This document shows, one piece after another, positions 1 through 4,960 of a stretch of 5,004 nucleotides of DNA. How positions within the stretch are numbered: position 1 is the stretch's first letter; every line of letters begins with the position of its first letter. The notes under the pieces were generated by a model, which worked only from the letters and a program-made list of their open reading frames with translations, did not search any database and had not been told where the DNA came from. This stretch comes from CAVEFW01 sp964579575. Its GTDB lineage: Bacteria > Actinomycetota > Coriobacteriia > Coriobacteriales > Eggerthellaceae. The DNA is taken from positions 1-5,004 of the forward strand of contig CAZOGL010000075.1 of assembly GCA_964579575.1 (NCBI GenBank), written 5' to 3'. The position numbers and the translations under genes were made by a program.

Positions 1-58
1 GGGCCAGCCCCCGAGACTTGTGCTCCCCGGCTGCGGACGCACCACATGTTGTGGGTGC

Positions 59-230
59 GGACGGGCCGGCCTTCTTGCGACGTTGGCGCTGGCTGTCCTT
101 GCCAATGTATACGGTATGGATGCCAGTGTGGACGGACTGGTCTTCTTGCGAAGTTGGCGCCTGCAGGAAATGGTAGGTCGATGTCGGCAAGTCGGCGCGG
201 ACAGGAGAGCTTTCTTGCGACGTTGATGCC
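59..230. repeat. Three degenerate 32-bp direct repeats, about 70-bp period
   Basis: Copies lie at 59-90, 130-161 and 199-230. Each begins GGAC and shares the core CTTGCGA(C/A)GTTG. Copies 1 and 2 match at about 27 of 32 positions and copies 1 and 3 at about 24 of 32, counted by eye. The sequences between the copies (39 and 37 bp) show little similarity to each other. The spacing does not preserve a reading frame, so these look like non-coding repeats. No function can be assigned: a protein-binding array or a decayed tandem duplication are both possible. Confidence 0.65.
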
Positions 231-255
231 CTTCCCGCCTTGCGCACGATTCATA

Positions 256-301
256 GACGCTTCGCCGTGAGTTCCACGGACGCTTCGCCGCAAACTCCGC
301 C
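256..301. repeat. 23-bp tandem duplication
   Basis: Two adjacent units, 256-278 and 279-301, share a perfect 12-base start (GACGCTTCGCCG) and match at about 17 of 23 positions overall. The nonamer ACGGACGCT that spans the junction recurs at 351-359, next to the possible cca -10 element. Function unknown. Confidence 0.5.
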
Positions 302-331
302 TTTGAGTTGGCTTGGATTCTTCTGGCGTTT

Positions 332-364
332 TAGCGTCGTTTCTCCGCAGACGGACGCTATACT
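332..364 (+). promoter_or_regulatory. Possible cca promoter with overlapping inverted repeat
   Basis: A good -10-like hexamer, TATACT, lies at 359-364. Its predicted start would leave a leader of about 40 bases before the cca ATG. No good -35 box is visible at the expected distance; 336-341 reads GTCGTT. A 7-bp inverted repeat, TAGCGTC (332-338) and GACGCTA (354-360), spans the region between the two and overlaps the -10, as an operator might. The promoter is inferred from the hexamer and its position only. Confidence 0.3.
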
Positions 365-401
365 TTCTGGTATTCCACCGACCATATCGTGATCCACGAA
401 T

Positions 402-405
402 GGAG
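402..405 (+). promoter_or_regulatory. Ribosome binding site fixing the cca start
   Basis: GGAG lies 6 bases before the ATG at 412. An in-frame ATG at 400 overlaps this element and has no Shine-Dalgarno of its own, and a TTG at 313 would place the N-terminus upstream of the promoter candidate. The spacing favours 412. Confidence 0.6.
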
Positions 406-411
406 TTTGCC

Positions 412-1776
412 ATGAAGACCATTCCGACGAGCATCAACAGTACGCTCTTCCCTTCTTCTGCGCTTACGGCTCTTGCTGTCATTGAAGAAGCGGGGTTTGA
501 GGGCTGGTTCGTCGGCGGATGCGTTCGAGATGCGTTCTTGGGGAGACAGGCTCATGACGTAGATATCACGACATCGGCTCATTGGTCCGACGTTGAGCGC
601 ATATTCAACAGTGCGGGCTACGCTGTCCACCGAACTGGCGTTAAACACGGTACGGTTACGGTTGTCATCAACAAGGACGCCTTTGAAATCACCACCTATC
701 GCATTGACGGTGACTACGATGACGGACGCCATCCTTCGGAGGTCACCTTCTCCACCGTTCTAGAGGAGGACCTTTCTCGCCGCGATTTCACGATTAACGC
801 CATGGCGTATCACCCTAAGCGCGGCCTCCGCGACCCCTTTGAGGGCCGTCTCGACCTCGAGCGCGGAATCGTTCGCGCCGTTGGCAAACCGCGCGCCCGG
901 TTTCGCGAGGATGCTCTGCGCATTTTGCGTGCGTGTCGCTTTATGTCCCAACTCGGATTCACCATCGATCATGACACGTTTTTGGGGATGCTTGAATACA
1001 AGTCCCTCATGGTAAATCTTTCGGCCGAACGCGTCGTTTACGAGTTGGACCGCCTCCTTCTTGGAGATCATGTCCACGACGCCCTCATGACAAGCGTAGA
1101 CATCCTAGGCCCCATCATCCCCGAGCTTGTCGCGTGCAAGAACTTCAAACAAAACACGCCCTACCACGTGTACGACGTGTTGGAGCACACCGCCTACGTG
1201 GTCCAGAACTCATGTCCCCGTCGTCTCAATCGATGGGCGGCGCTTTTCCATGACATCGGCAAACCGCCGACGTACTTCAATCGCGATGACGGCATAGGCC
1301 ATTTCTACGGTCATCCGATGGTAAGCGTCATCATCGCCGATGGAACTATGCGACGCTTGAAAATGGCGCCGAGCTTTATCGAGCAGGTACTTACCCTTGT
1401 AAAGATTCACGACGACCTTATCGACGACAACCCCCGCGCGGTCAAGCGAGCCCTTGCCCGTTTGGGCGGCAACACAAACCTGTTCTCAGCGTTATGCGAC
1501 CTCAAACGCGCAGACGCCCTCTCACAGGCACCTCAATGTTACGGGCGTGTCGAACTCGCAGAAAGCCTCGCACGACAGATGGAGGAGATCATCGCCTCCG
1601 ATGACGCCTTCTCCCTCAAGCAACTCGCAATAGACGGCAAGGATGTCATGGCTTTAGGCATAGGAGCAGGCCCCCAGGTAGGCGAGGCCTTGCAAAGCGC
1701 TTTGGACGCGGTGATCGACGGGGCGATTCCCAACGATCGCGCGAGCTTGATGGCCTACCTCGAAGAGCGGATCTAA
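412..1776 (+). CDS. cca: CCA-adding tRNA nucleotidyltransferase (class II, HD domain)
   Basis: The 454-residue product should be a cytoplasmic enzyme that builds or repairs the 3'-CCA end of tRNAs from CTP and ATP. In order, the protein shows the nucleotidyltransferase signature GGCVRD (35-40), the metal-binding DVD (49-51), RRDFTINAMAY (123-133), and the nucleotide-selecting motif REDALRILRACRF (165-177, the class II EDxxR pattern). An HD phosphohydrolase-type domain follows, with LFHDIGKP (278-285, His280/Asp281), YGHP (299-302), KIHDD (331-335) and RADA (366-369). The C-terminal block at about 405-441 (IDGKDVM...LG...GPQVGEAL) is typical of this family. Length is normal and all key residues are present. 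A poly(A) polymerase shares the N-terminal fold, but the HD domain and C-terminal block favour CCA addition. The start is set by GGAG 6 bases upstream. The gene converges on ppx, and I see no plus-strand terminator after it. Confidence 0.93.
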   Translation: MKTIPTSINSTLFPSSALTALAVIEEAGFEGWFVGGCVRDAFLGRQAHDVDITTSAHWSDVERIFNSAGYAVHRTGVKHGTVTVVINKDAFEITTYRIDGDYDDGRHPSEVTFSTVLEEDLSRRDFTINAMAYHPKRGLRDPFEGRLDLERGIVRAVGKPRARFREDALRILRACRFMSQLGFTIDHDTFLGMLEYKSLMVNLSAERVVYELDRLLLGDHVHDALMTSVDILGPIIPELVACKNFKQNTPYHVYDVLEHTAYVVQNSCPRRLNRWAALFHDIGKPPTYFNRDDGIGHFYGHPMVSVIIADGTMRRLKMAPSFIEQVLTLVKIHDDLIDDNPRAVKRALARLGGNTNLFSALCDLKRADALSQAPQCYGRVELAESLARQMEEIIASDDAFSLKQLAIDGKDVMALGIGAGPQVGEALQSALDAVIDGAIPNDRASLMAYLEERI

Positions 1777-1809
1777 AAGAAAAATGGCTGGCAGGTTGCT
1801 CTGCCAGCC
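1775..1809 (-). terminator. Intrinsic terminator of the pit-smORF-ppx cluster
   Basis: On the minus strand a perfect 9-bp stem, GGCTGGCAG with CTGCCAGCC (1809-1801 and 1794-1786), encloses the 6-base loop AGCAAC. It is followed by A, five T, C and four T. It lies 108 bp after the ppx stop codon and overlaps the last codon of cca. The stem's left arm as read on the minus strand is part of the first unit of the 17-bp repeat array, so the terminator and the array share sequence. Read on the plus strand there is no T-run, so it is not an obvious terminator for cca. Confidence 0.75.
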
Positions 1810-1908
1810 AGGTTGTTCTACTGCCATGCTGTTCAGCTGACAGGTTGTTTTGCCGTCGGGTTGCTCCGCTGGCAGGTTGTCCTGCCGGCCAAGTTGTTCT
1901 GCCGGCCA
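1794..1908. repeat. Seven-unit degenerate 16-17-bp tandem array with hairpins
   Basis: Units lie at 1794-1810, 1811-1826, 1827-1842, 1843-1858, 1859-1874, 1875-1891 and 1892-1908. The plus-strand consensus is about GGTTGTTCTGCCGGCCA. The third unit is the most diverged. Units end in near-palindromic TGCCGGCCA, so neighbours can pair. Clear stems are the terminator hairpin at 1786-1809 and GCTGGCAGG/CCTGCCGGC (1868-1876 and 1881-1889, 4-base loop, one G-T pair). A GCCGGC/GCCGGC pair also links the last two units. There are no spacers, so it is not a CRISPR. It fills nearly all of the gap between the converging cca and ppx genes and would form the 3' trailer of the ppx transcript. Confidence 0.75.
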
Positions 1909-1917
1909 AGCATTTCA

Positions 1918-2931
1918 TCACACCATGTGTGTCAGCACATAGCCTTCGCGAATGCCGTGCTTGGAGCGACGCACGCGCTCAGCCCCCGTCCAGTCAAGCA
2001 GTTCGCTCAGAATCGCCAGACCAGATGTGACCGTATGGATACGTGTCGGCTCGATGCGCGCCAAGAGGTGACCATATGTGTCTGGACAATCGAGCGCGAA
2101 GGCAACGAGCTCTTTGACCTGGTCGCGCGATACATACTCAGGGGTTACCCCGGTTTGCGCATCCGCTTGTTGCAGTTCAGCGTAGGCGGCCCACATCTTG
2201 TTGACCGTGCGAATCGTCCCGCCGATACCGTACAAAGTATCGAAGGACCCCAAACCGCTTCGAGCCGCATCCGGTTCGCGGTCTACATCTGGATCGCGGT
2301 CTGCATCCGACTCGCGGTCTAGCAGAAACGTTGTCGCATCGAGCTCAAGCAGGGCATTCTTCACTTGTTCGCGGCACTCCTCGAACTCCGTACGAGTCGG
2401 TAAGAGACCTGCCACATGACCTCGCCAAAGCGAGAGAGACCCGAGCGGTATGCTCGTCGTCGCAGCGACCTTTCCTTTTCGCACAGCGGAAATCTCCGTC
2501 GAGCCACCACCGATGTCCGCCAGGAAACCTTGGCACAAGTCCGCCTCCGGCAGTATGCCCGCAAATCCAAGCTCTGCCTCGCGCGAACCTGTAATAAGGT
2601 CGACGGGCAAACCTATCGCCTTCGAAAACATCTTGGTCGCTGATTTTGAGTTGCTGCAATTGCGCAAAGCAGCCGTCGCAAACACGCAAAGGTTTTCACA
2701 CCCAAGCAGGCGCGCGTGGGCAACCTGACGATTCACCACCTTTGCGGCAGCGCGAATGCCCTCGTCGTTGAGCAGGCCACCGTTGACGTAGGACGAAAGG
2801 CCGACAACCTGCTTTTCGTCGAACACCTTGCGCAGGGGATATGCCCCGTCAGACTTCACATACACCGAAAGGCGCACCGAGTTCGATCCGACGTCCACGA
2901 CACCGTATTGTTTTTCTTTCTTGCCAGCCAT
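1918..2931 (-). CDS. ppx: Ppx/GppA-family phosphatase, short form (exopolyphosphatase-like)
   Basis: The 337-residue product should be a cytoplasmic enzyme releasing phosphate from polyphosphate and/or acting on pppGpp. The actin-like ASKHA fold is indicated by DVGSNSVRL (13-21, first phosphate loop) and ADIGGGSTE (138-146, second phosphate loop). TGSREAE (114-120) contains the Glu expected for catalysis in this family. YGIGGTIRTV (234-243) matches the family's later Gly-rich block. It lacks the C-terminal HD-type extension of long enterobacterial Ppx and GppA, so it resembles the short actinobacterial Ppx proteins of about 300-340 residues. An unusual acidic insert at 205-222 is made of three hexapeptides (see the repeat at 2267-2320). 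The ATG at 2931 has a perfect AGGAGGT six to eight bases upstream, within the stop region of the preceding small gene. It is the last gene of a likely pit-smORF-ppx operon. Substrate preference cannot be read from the sequence. Confidence 0.9.
   Translation of the reverse strand: MAGKKEKQYGVVDVGSNSVRLSVYVKSDGAYPLRKVFDEKQVVGLSSYVNGGLLNDEGIRAAAKVVNRQVAHARLLGCENLCVFATAALRNCSNSKSATKMFSKAIGLPVDLITGSREAELGFAGILPEADLCQGFLADIGGGSTEISAVRKGKVAATTSIPLGSLSLWRGHVAGLLPTRTEFEECREQVKNALLELDATTFLLDRESDADRDPDVDREPDAARSGLGSFDTLYGIGGTIRTVNKMWAAYAELQQADAQTGVTPEYVSRDQVKELVAFALDCPDTYGHLLARIEPTRIHTVTSGLAILSELLDWTGAERVRRSKHGIREGYVLTHMV
2267..2320 (-). repeat. In-frame 18-bp tandem repeat within ppx
   Basis: Three contiguous 18-bp units lie at 2267-2284, 2285-2302 and 2303-2320. 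All end in CGCGGTCT on the plus strand. They encode the hexapeptides DRESDA, DRDPDV and DREPDA (ppx residues 205-222), an acidic and probably flexible segment just before the conserved YGIGGTI block. Such an insertion is not a standard element of the Ppx/GppA fold. Because the unit is a multiple of three, copy number can change without breaking the frame. Confidence 0.85.
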
Positions 2932-2938
2932 GGGACCT

Positions 2939-2945
2939 ACCTCCT
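2939..2945 (-). promoter_or_regulatory. ppx ribosome binding site overlapping the upstream stop codon
   Basis: AGGAGGT, complementary to the 16S 3' end, lies 7 bases before the ppx ATG. Its first two bases overlap the TAG stop (2946-2944) of the small membrane protein gene. This arrangement favours translational coupling: ribosomes ending on the small gene arrive on the ppx initiation site. Confidence 0.8.
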
Positions 2946-3165
2946 AGTGGAATACCGGGACAATAAGCCACAAGGCGAAAAGGACGATGACCGCGCAGGC
3001 AGCGAAGCACATCGAGGCCCCGATGCGCGAACGCATGTGGCGGATGCCCTCTACGTCGGCTTTCGCGACAGCAAGCAATCGGACGGCGTTCGCGTAGAGG
3101 ACCGCGACCACGCTCGATATGGCAACCGCGCATACAAGCACGATGACGAAATTCAAAATGTTCAT
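2944..3165 (-). CDS. Small two-helix membrane protein, unknown function
   Basis: I do not recognise a family. The 73-residue product has two strong hydrophobic segments, about residues 4-28 and 49-71. They are joined by a polar, basic linker (about 29-48, with several Arg and Lys) that would most likely face the cytoplasm, leaving both ends outside. There is no cleavable signal sequence, cofactor motif or catalytic motif. The reading frame is supported by AGGAG at 3181-3177, 11 bases before the ATG, by its position between pit and ppx on the same strand, and by its stop codon lying within the ppx Shine-Dalgarno. The gap to pit is 72 bp, with no terminator that I can see. The context suggests a role linked to phosphate uptake or polyphosphate turnover, for example as an accessory to the permease, but that is inference from position only. 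Confidence 0.7.
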   Translation of the reverse strand: MNILNFVIVLVCAVAISSVVAVLYANAVRLLAVAKADVEGIRHMRSRIGASMCFAACAVIVLFALWLIVPVFH

Positions 3166-3192
3166 TACTGTTTTCTCTCCTATTGCTGATTA

Positions 3193-3218
3193 GCGGGGGA
3201 AACGTTGGCGGGGGAAAC
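3193..3218. repeat. Paired 11-bp direct repeat between pit and the small gene
   Basis: GCGGGGGAAAC occurs at 3193-3203 and again, identically, at 3208-3218, starting 15 bp apart. It lies in the 72-bp gap between the pit stop codon and the small membrane protein gene, 28 bp or more before the latter's start. Read on the minus strand it is GTTTCCCCCGC. It could be a regulator or RNA-level control site, or a chance duplication. Confidence 0.5.
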
Positions 3219-3237
3219 CGGAAATCATAGCCACTTG

Positions 3238-4392
3238 TTAGGCAGCTTGACCCACAGGCACGTTGCCAGGGATGACGCGAACCTCAGTGGAGTCGTTCAC
3301 ATTCTTGGCGCTCACAGGATTGCGCTTGGACAGCCACACGATGAACAGCGCCGAGGCGACAAGGATGACAGCGACCGCAATGGTGCCACCGAGGCCGGTC
3401 TTCGCGACAAGACAAGCGCATGCACCAATAAGGCCCGCGCAGGGGAAGGTAACGAGCCAAGCGACAAGCATGCGAACAGCGACCTTCCAGTTGACCTTCG
3501 TGCCCTTGCCAAGGCCGGAACCGATGATGGAACCGGAGCATACCTGGGTGGTAGAAAGAGCGAATCCGAGATGGGATGACACAAGGATGGTCGTGGCGGA
3601 CGCTGCCTCGGCGGCAAAGCCTTGCGGCGTGGAGATCTCAGTGAGACCCTTGCCGAGCGTGCGGATGACACGCCAACCGCCCATATAGGTGCCAAGCGCG
3701 ATGGCGAGGCCGCAGACGCACACGACCCAAAGCTGAGGGCCGGTTCCCGACGCCTGGGCGCCGACCGCAACAAGCGTCAGCGTGATGATACCCATCGTCT
3801 TTTGGGCGTCGTTGGTACCATGCGAGAGGGCCACCAAACAAGCAGTAATGGTCTGGCCGTGTCTGAACGTGGTTTCGACATGTGCCTCGTCAACCTTTTT
3901 AACAATGAGATATATGAGCTTGACCGCGGTAAATGACGCTAACCCTGCGACGACTGGCGAGATGAGAGCTGGGATGAGCACCTTCGTCAACACCGCCATG
4001 AAGTTTACGCCCTCGACGCCCGCGCCGATTATGACCGCGCCGACCAAACCGCCGAAAAGCGCATGTGAGGAGCTCGAGGGCAAACCGACGAGCCACGTGA
4101 TGAGGTTCCAAAGTATGGCGCCGCAAAGACCCGCGAAGATGAATTCAGCTCCGATGGTGACTTGCGCCTCGTTGATGATACCGCCCGAAATCGTCTTGGC
4201 AACCTCGGTGGAGAGGAACGCGCCTACGAGGTTGAGCGTGCCTGCCGCGATGACCGCGGTCTTGGGCTTGAGCGCTCCCGTTGCAATCGAGGTTGCCATG
4301 GCGTTGGCGGTGTCATGGAATCCATTCGTGAAATCGAACGTCAACGCGGTAGCAATCACCATCACGACGACAACCAAAGTAGCGACATCCAT
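3238..4392 (-). CDS. pit: PiT-family inorganic phosphate transporter
   Basis: The 384-residue product should be an inner-membrane permease importing inorganic phosphate (often as a metal-phosphate complex) with a cation gradient. The family's internal duplication is visible. The first half has DFTNGFHDTANAMATSI (20-36) and LPSSSSHALFGGLVGA (104-119). The second has SHGTNDAQKTMGII (190-203) and then SSHLGFALSTTQVCSGSI (272-289), followed by GSGLGKG. Many hydrophobic segments run throughout, including about 3-19, 113-127, 138-165, 222-237, 306-330 and 337-354. The hydrophilic tail after about 355 is short. Length is close to the compact bacterial PiT proteins. ATG 4392 is preferred because AGGAG lies 11 bases upstream; a TTG at 4416 would sit upstream of that site. 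It is the first gene of the cluster with the small membrane protein and ppx. The PhoU-like/DUF47 partner often found beside pit genes is not in this window. Confidence 0.95.
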   Translation of the reverse strand: MDVATLVVVVMVIATALTFDFTNGFHDTANAMATSIATGALKPKTAVIAAGTLNLVGAFLSTEVAKTISGGIINEAQVTIGAEFIFAGLCGAILWNLITWLVGLPSSSSHALFGGLVGAVIIGAGVEGVNFMAVLTKVLIPALISPVVAGLASFTAVKLIYLIVKKVDEAHVETTFRHGQTITACLVALSHGTNDAQKTMGIITLTLVAVGAQASGTGPQLWVVCVCGLAIALGTYMGGWRVIRTLGKGLTEISTPQGFAAEAASATTILVSSHLGFALSTTQVCSGSIIGSGLGKGTKVNWKVAVRMLVAWLVTFPCAGLIGACACLVAKTGLGGTIAVAVILVASALFIVWLSKRNPVSAKNVNDSTEVRVIPGNVPVGQAA

Positions 4393-4403
4393 AAGTTTTG
4401 TGT

Positions 4404-4408
4404 CTCCT
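4404..4408 (-). promoter_or_regulatory. Ribosome binding site fixing the pit start
   Basis: On the minus strand AGGAG (4408-4404) precedes the ATG at 4392-4390 by 11 bases. That is slightly long but the only good site, and it rules out the upstream in-frame TTG at 4416. Confidence 0.65.
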
Positions 4409-4466
4409 AATCTCAAAAAATCTCGAAATACGCTCGCAAATTCTCACTCTCAAGATTAGAAACAGG

Positions 4467-4503
4467 ACGTAAAGCACAGGCCACGCGTAAGTCAAAATTA
4501 CGC
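4467..4503 (-). promoter_or_regulatory. Possible pit promoter bracketed by an inverted repeat
   Basis: On the minus strand a near-consensus -35 box, TTGACT, lies at 4495-4490. It sits inside the inverted repeat GCGTAA-N7-TTACGC (4485-4503), so a protein bound there would cover it. The hexamer 17 bp downstream (4472-4467, TTACGT) is a poor -10, so the promoter assignment is weak. It would give a leader of about 70 bases before pit. No specific regulator, such as a Pho box, can be recognised. Confidence 0.3.
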
Positions 4504-4690
4504 AAAATCAAGCAAAACGAGGCGACACCTTTGTAAAGACTGCGTCAAAAATGTCAAGAATACGAAAAGCGCATGAAGGAAAAAGGGAGCGGGCCCGGGA
4601 AACCCGAATCCACCATTGAATCGCGGAGGAAGCAGTTCTTTCGTGATCGCGCCAGCGTAATCCTCGTGAACGGAAATCTCGAGGCGATCC

Positions 4691-4761
4691 GGGCGTAATT
4701 CGAAGCAGCCGGGCACCGCCATTACGCCCAAAACGCAGCAACCTAGTCCGAGTGGGCGTAA
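4691..4761. promoter_or_regulatory. GGGCGTAA inverted and direct repeats, operator-like
   Basis: A perfect 9-bp inverted repeat, GGGCGTAAT (4691-4699) and ATTACGCCC (4721-4729), is separated by 21 bases. A third copy, GGGCGTAAA, follows at 4754-4762. Arm starts are 30 and 33 bp apart, close to whole helical turns, as in some cooperative binding arrays. The sites lie about 300-370 bp upstream of the pit start, so they might serve pit from afar, an unseen transcript, or nothing. Confidence 0.35.
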
Positions 4762-4846
4762 ACGCGCATTCTGACCCATAACCCTAACCCTGAAGAAGGC
4801 CAAGGAACACCTCGCGGGCGTGAATCCCGCTCGGCGTCCCGCAACC

Positions 4847-4875
4847 AAAAAAGCCGGAGACTTTCGCCTCCGGCT
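4847..4875 (-). terminator. Intrinsic terminator of tRNA-Ala
   Basis: On the minus strand the arms AGCCGGAGGC and GTCTCCGGCT form a 10-bp stem (one G-U pair) closed by a GAAA tetraloop, followed directly by six T (4852-4847, shared with the stem's last base). It begins 10 bases after the encoded CCA end of the tRNA. A GNRA loop on a GC-rich stem plus a T-run is a textbook strong terminator. It insulates pit from tRNA transcription. Confidence 0.88.
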
Positions 4876-4884
4876 CGGTGTTCA

Positions 4885-4960
4885 TGGTGGAGATAGCGGG
4901 ATTCGAACCCGTGACCCCCGCGTTGCGAACGCGATGCTCTCCCAGCTGAGCTATATCCCC
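4885..4960 (-). tRNA. tRNA-Ala (anticodon CGC) with encoded CCA
   Basis: The mature body is 73 bases (4960-4888) and the genomic CCA follows at 4887-4885. The cloverleaf folds as acceptor GGGGATA/TATCTCC, D stem GCTC/GAGC, anticodon stem TCGCG/CGCGG with loop TTCGCAA, 5-base variable loop and T arm CGGG-TTCGAAT-CCCG. The anticodon CGC (4927-4925) reads GCG, alanine. The acceptor stem has G3-U70, the classic alanine identity pair, and A73. The outermost T-stem pair, 49-65, is an A-C mismatch, and the 27-43 pair is U-G, so the tRNA is slightly imperfect but looks functional. Only 44 bases upstream are visible and I could not identify a convincing promoter in them. Confidence 0.95.

Larger units (their letters stand above)
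1..411. other. Non-coding region upstream of cca
   Basis: I find no supportable gene in this stretch. The open frames on the plus strand near 20-270 are short, lack a recognisable ribosome binding site and are rich in Cys, Arg and Gly, as random GC-rich DNA would be. Three 32-bp repeats within it are spaced 71 and 69 bp apart, so they fall in different frames, which argues against coding. An imperfect inverted repeat lies at about 38-60 (CGCACC-ACA against TGTGGGTGCG with one bulged base). The region also holds a 23-bp duplication and a possible cca promoter, listed separately. A gene ending just left of the window cannot be excluded. Confidence 0.6.
4393..4846. other. Intergenic region between tRNA-Ala and pit
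   Basis: No gene is convincingly supported in these roughly 450 bases. The minus-strand frame running from 4848 to 4498 overlaps the tRNA terminator at its start and ends in Phe/Leu-rich residues that reflect A-rich plus-strand DNA. On the plus strand, 4540-4698 is open with natural-looking codons, and the next frame is open over 4670-4774. They lack a ribosome binding site and may be a decayed remnant (see findings). The pit-proximal 100 bp are AT-richer and probably hold the pit promoter and leader. The motif CGTAA/TTACG occurs seven times between 4468 and 4761. Confidence 0.55.

Noticed and set aside
313..411. N-terminal extension of cca starting at TTG 313 or ATG 400
   Set aside because: No Shine-Dalgarno precedes either one, the extension covers the promoter candidate, and the ATG at 412 has GGAG at proper spacing.
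1794..1908. CRISPR array
   Set aside because: The units are 16-17 bp, directly adjacent and degenerate, with no unique spacers and no cas genes.
1813..2322. Plus-strand frame of 169 residues across the repeat array and antisense to ppx
   Set aside because: It has no ribosome binding site, mixes the tandem array with ppx antisense, and shows no domain.
2716..3189. Plus-strand frame of 157 residues antisense to ppx and the small membrane protein gene
   Set aside because: The minus-strand genes have clear ribosome binding sites and domains or membrane segments; this frame has neither.
3782..4459. Plus-strand frame of 225 residues opposite pit
   Set aside because: It is antisense to a strongly supported PiT gene, has no recognisable domain, and its length is explained by codon bias on the other strand.
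4779..4791. Telomere-like TAACCCTAACCCT
   Set aside because: It has fewer than two full repeat units in bacterial DNA and is most likely chance.
4498..4848. Minus-strand frame of 116 residues with a lipobox-like VPGC stretch if started at 4779
   Set aside because: The longest form starts inside the tRNA terminator, there is no good ribosome binding site, and the C-terminal Phe/Leu-rich part follows from A-rich DNA on the other strand.
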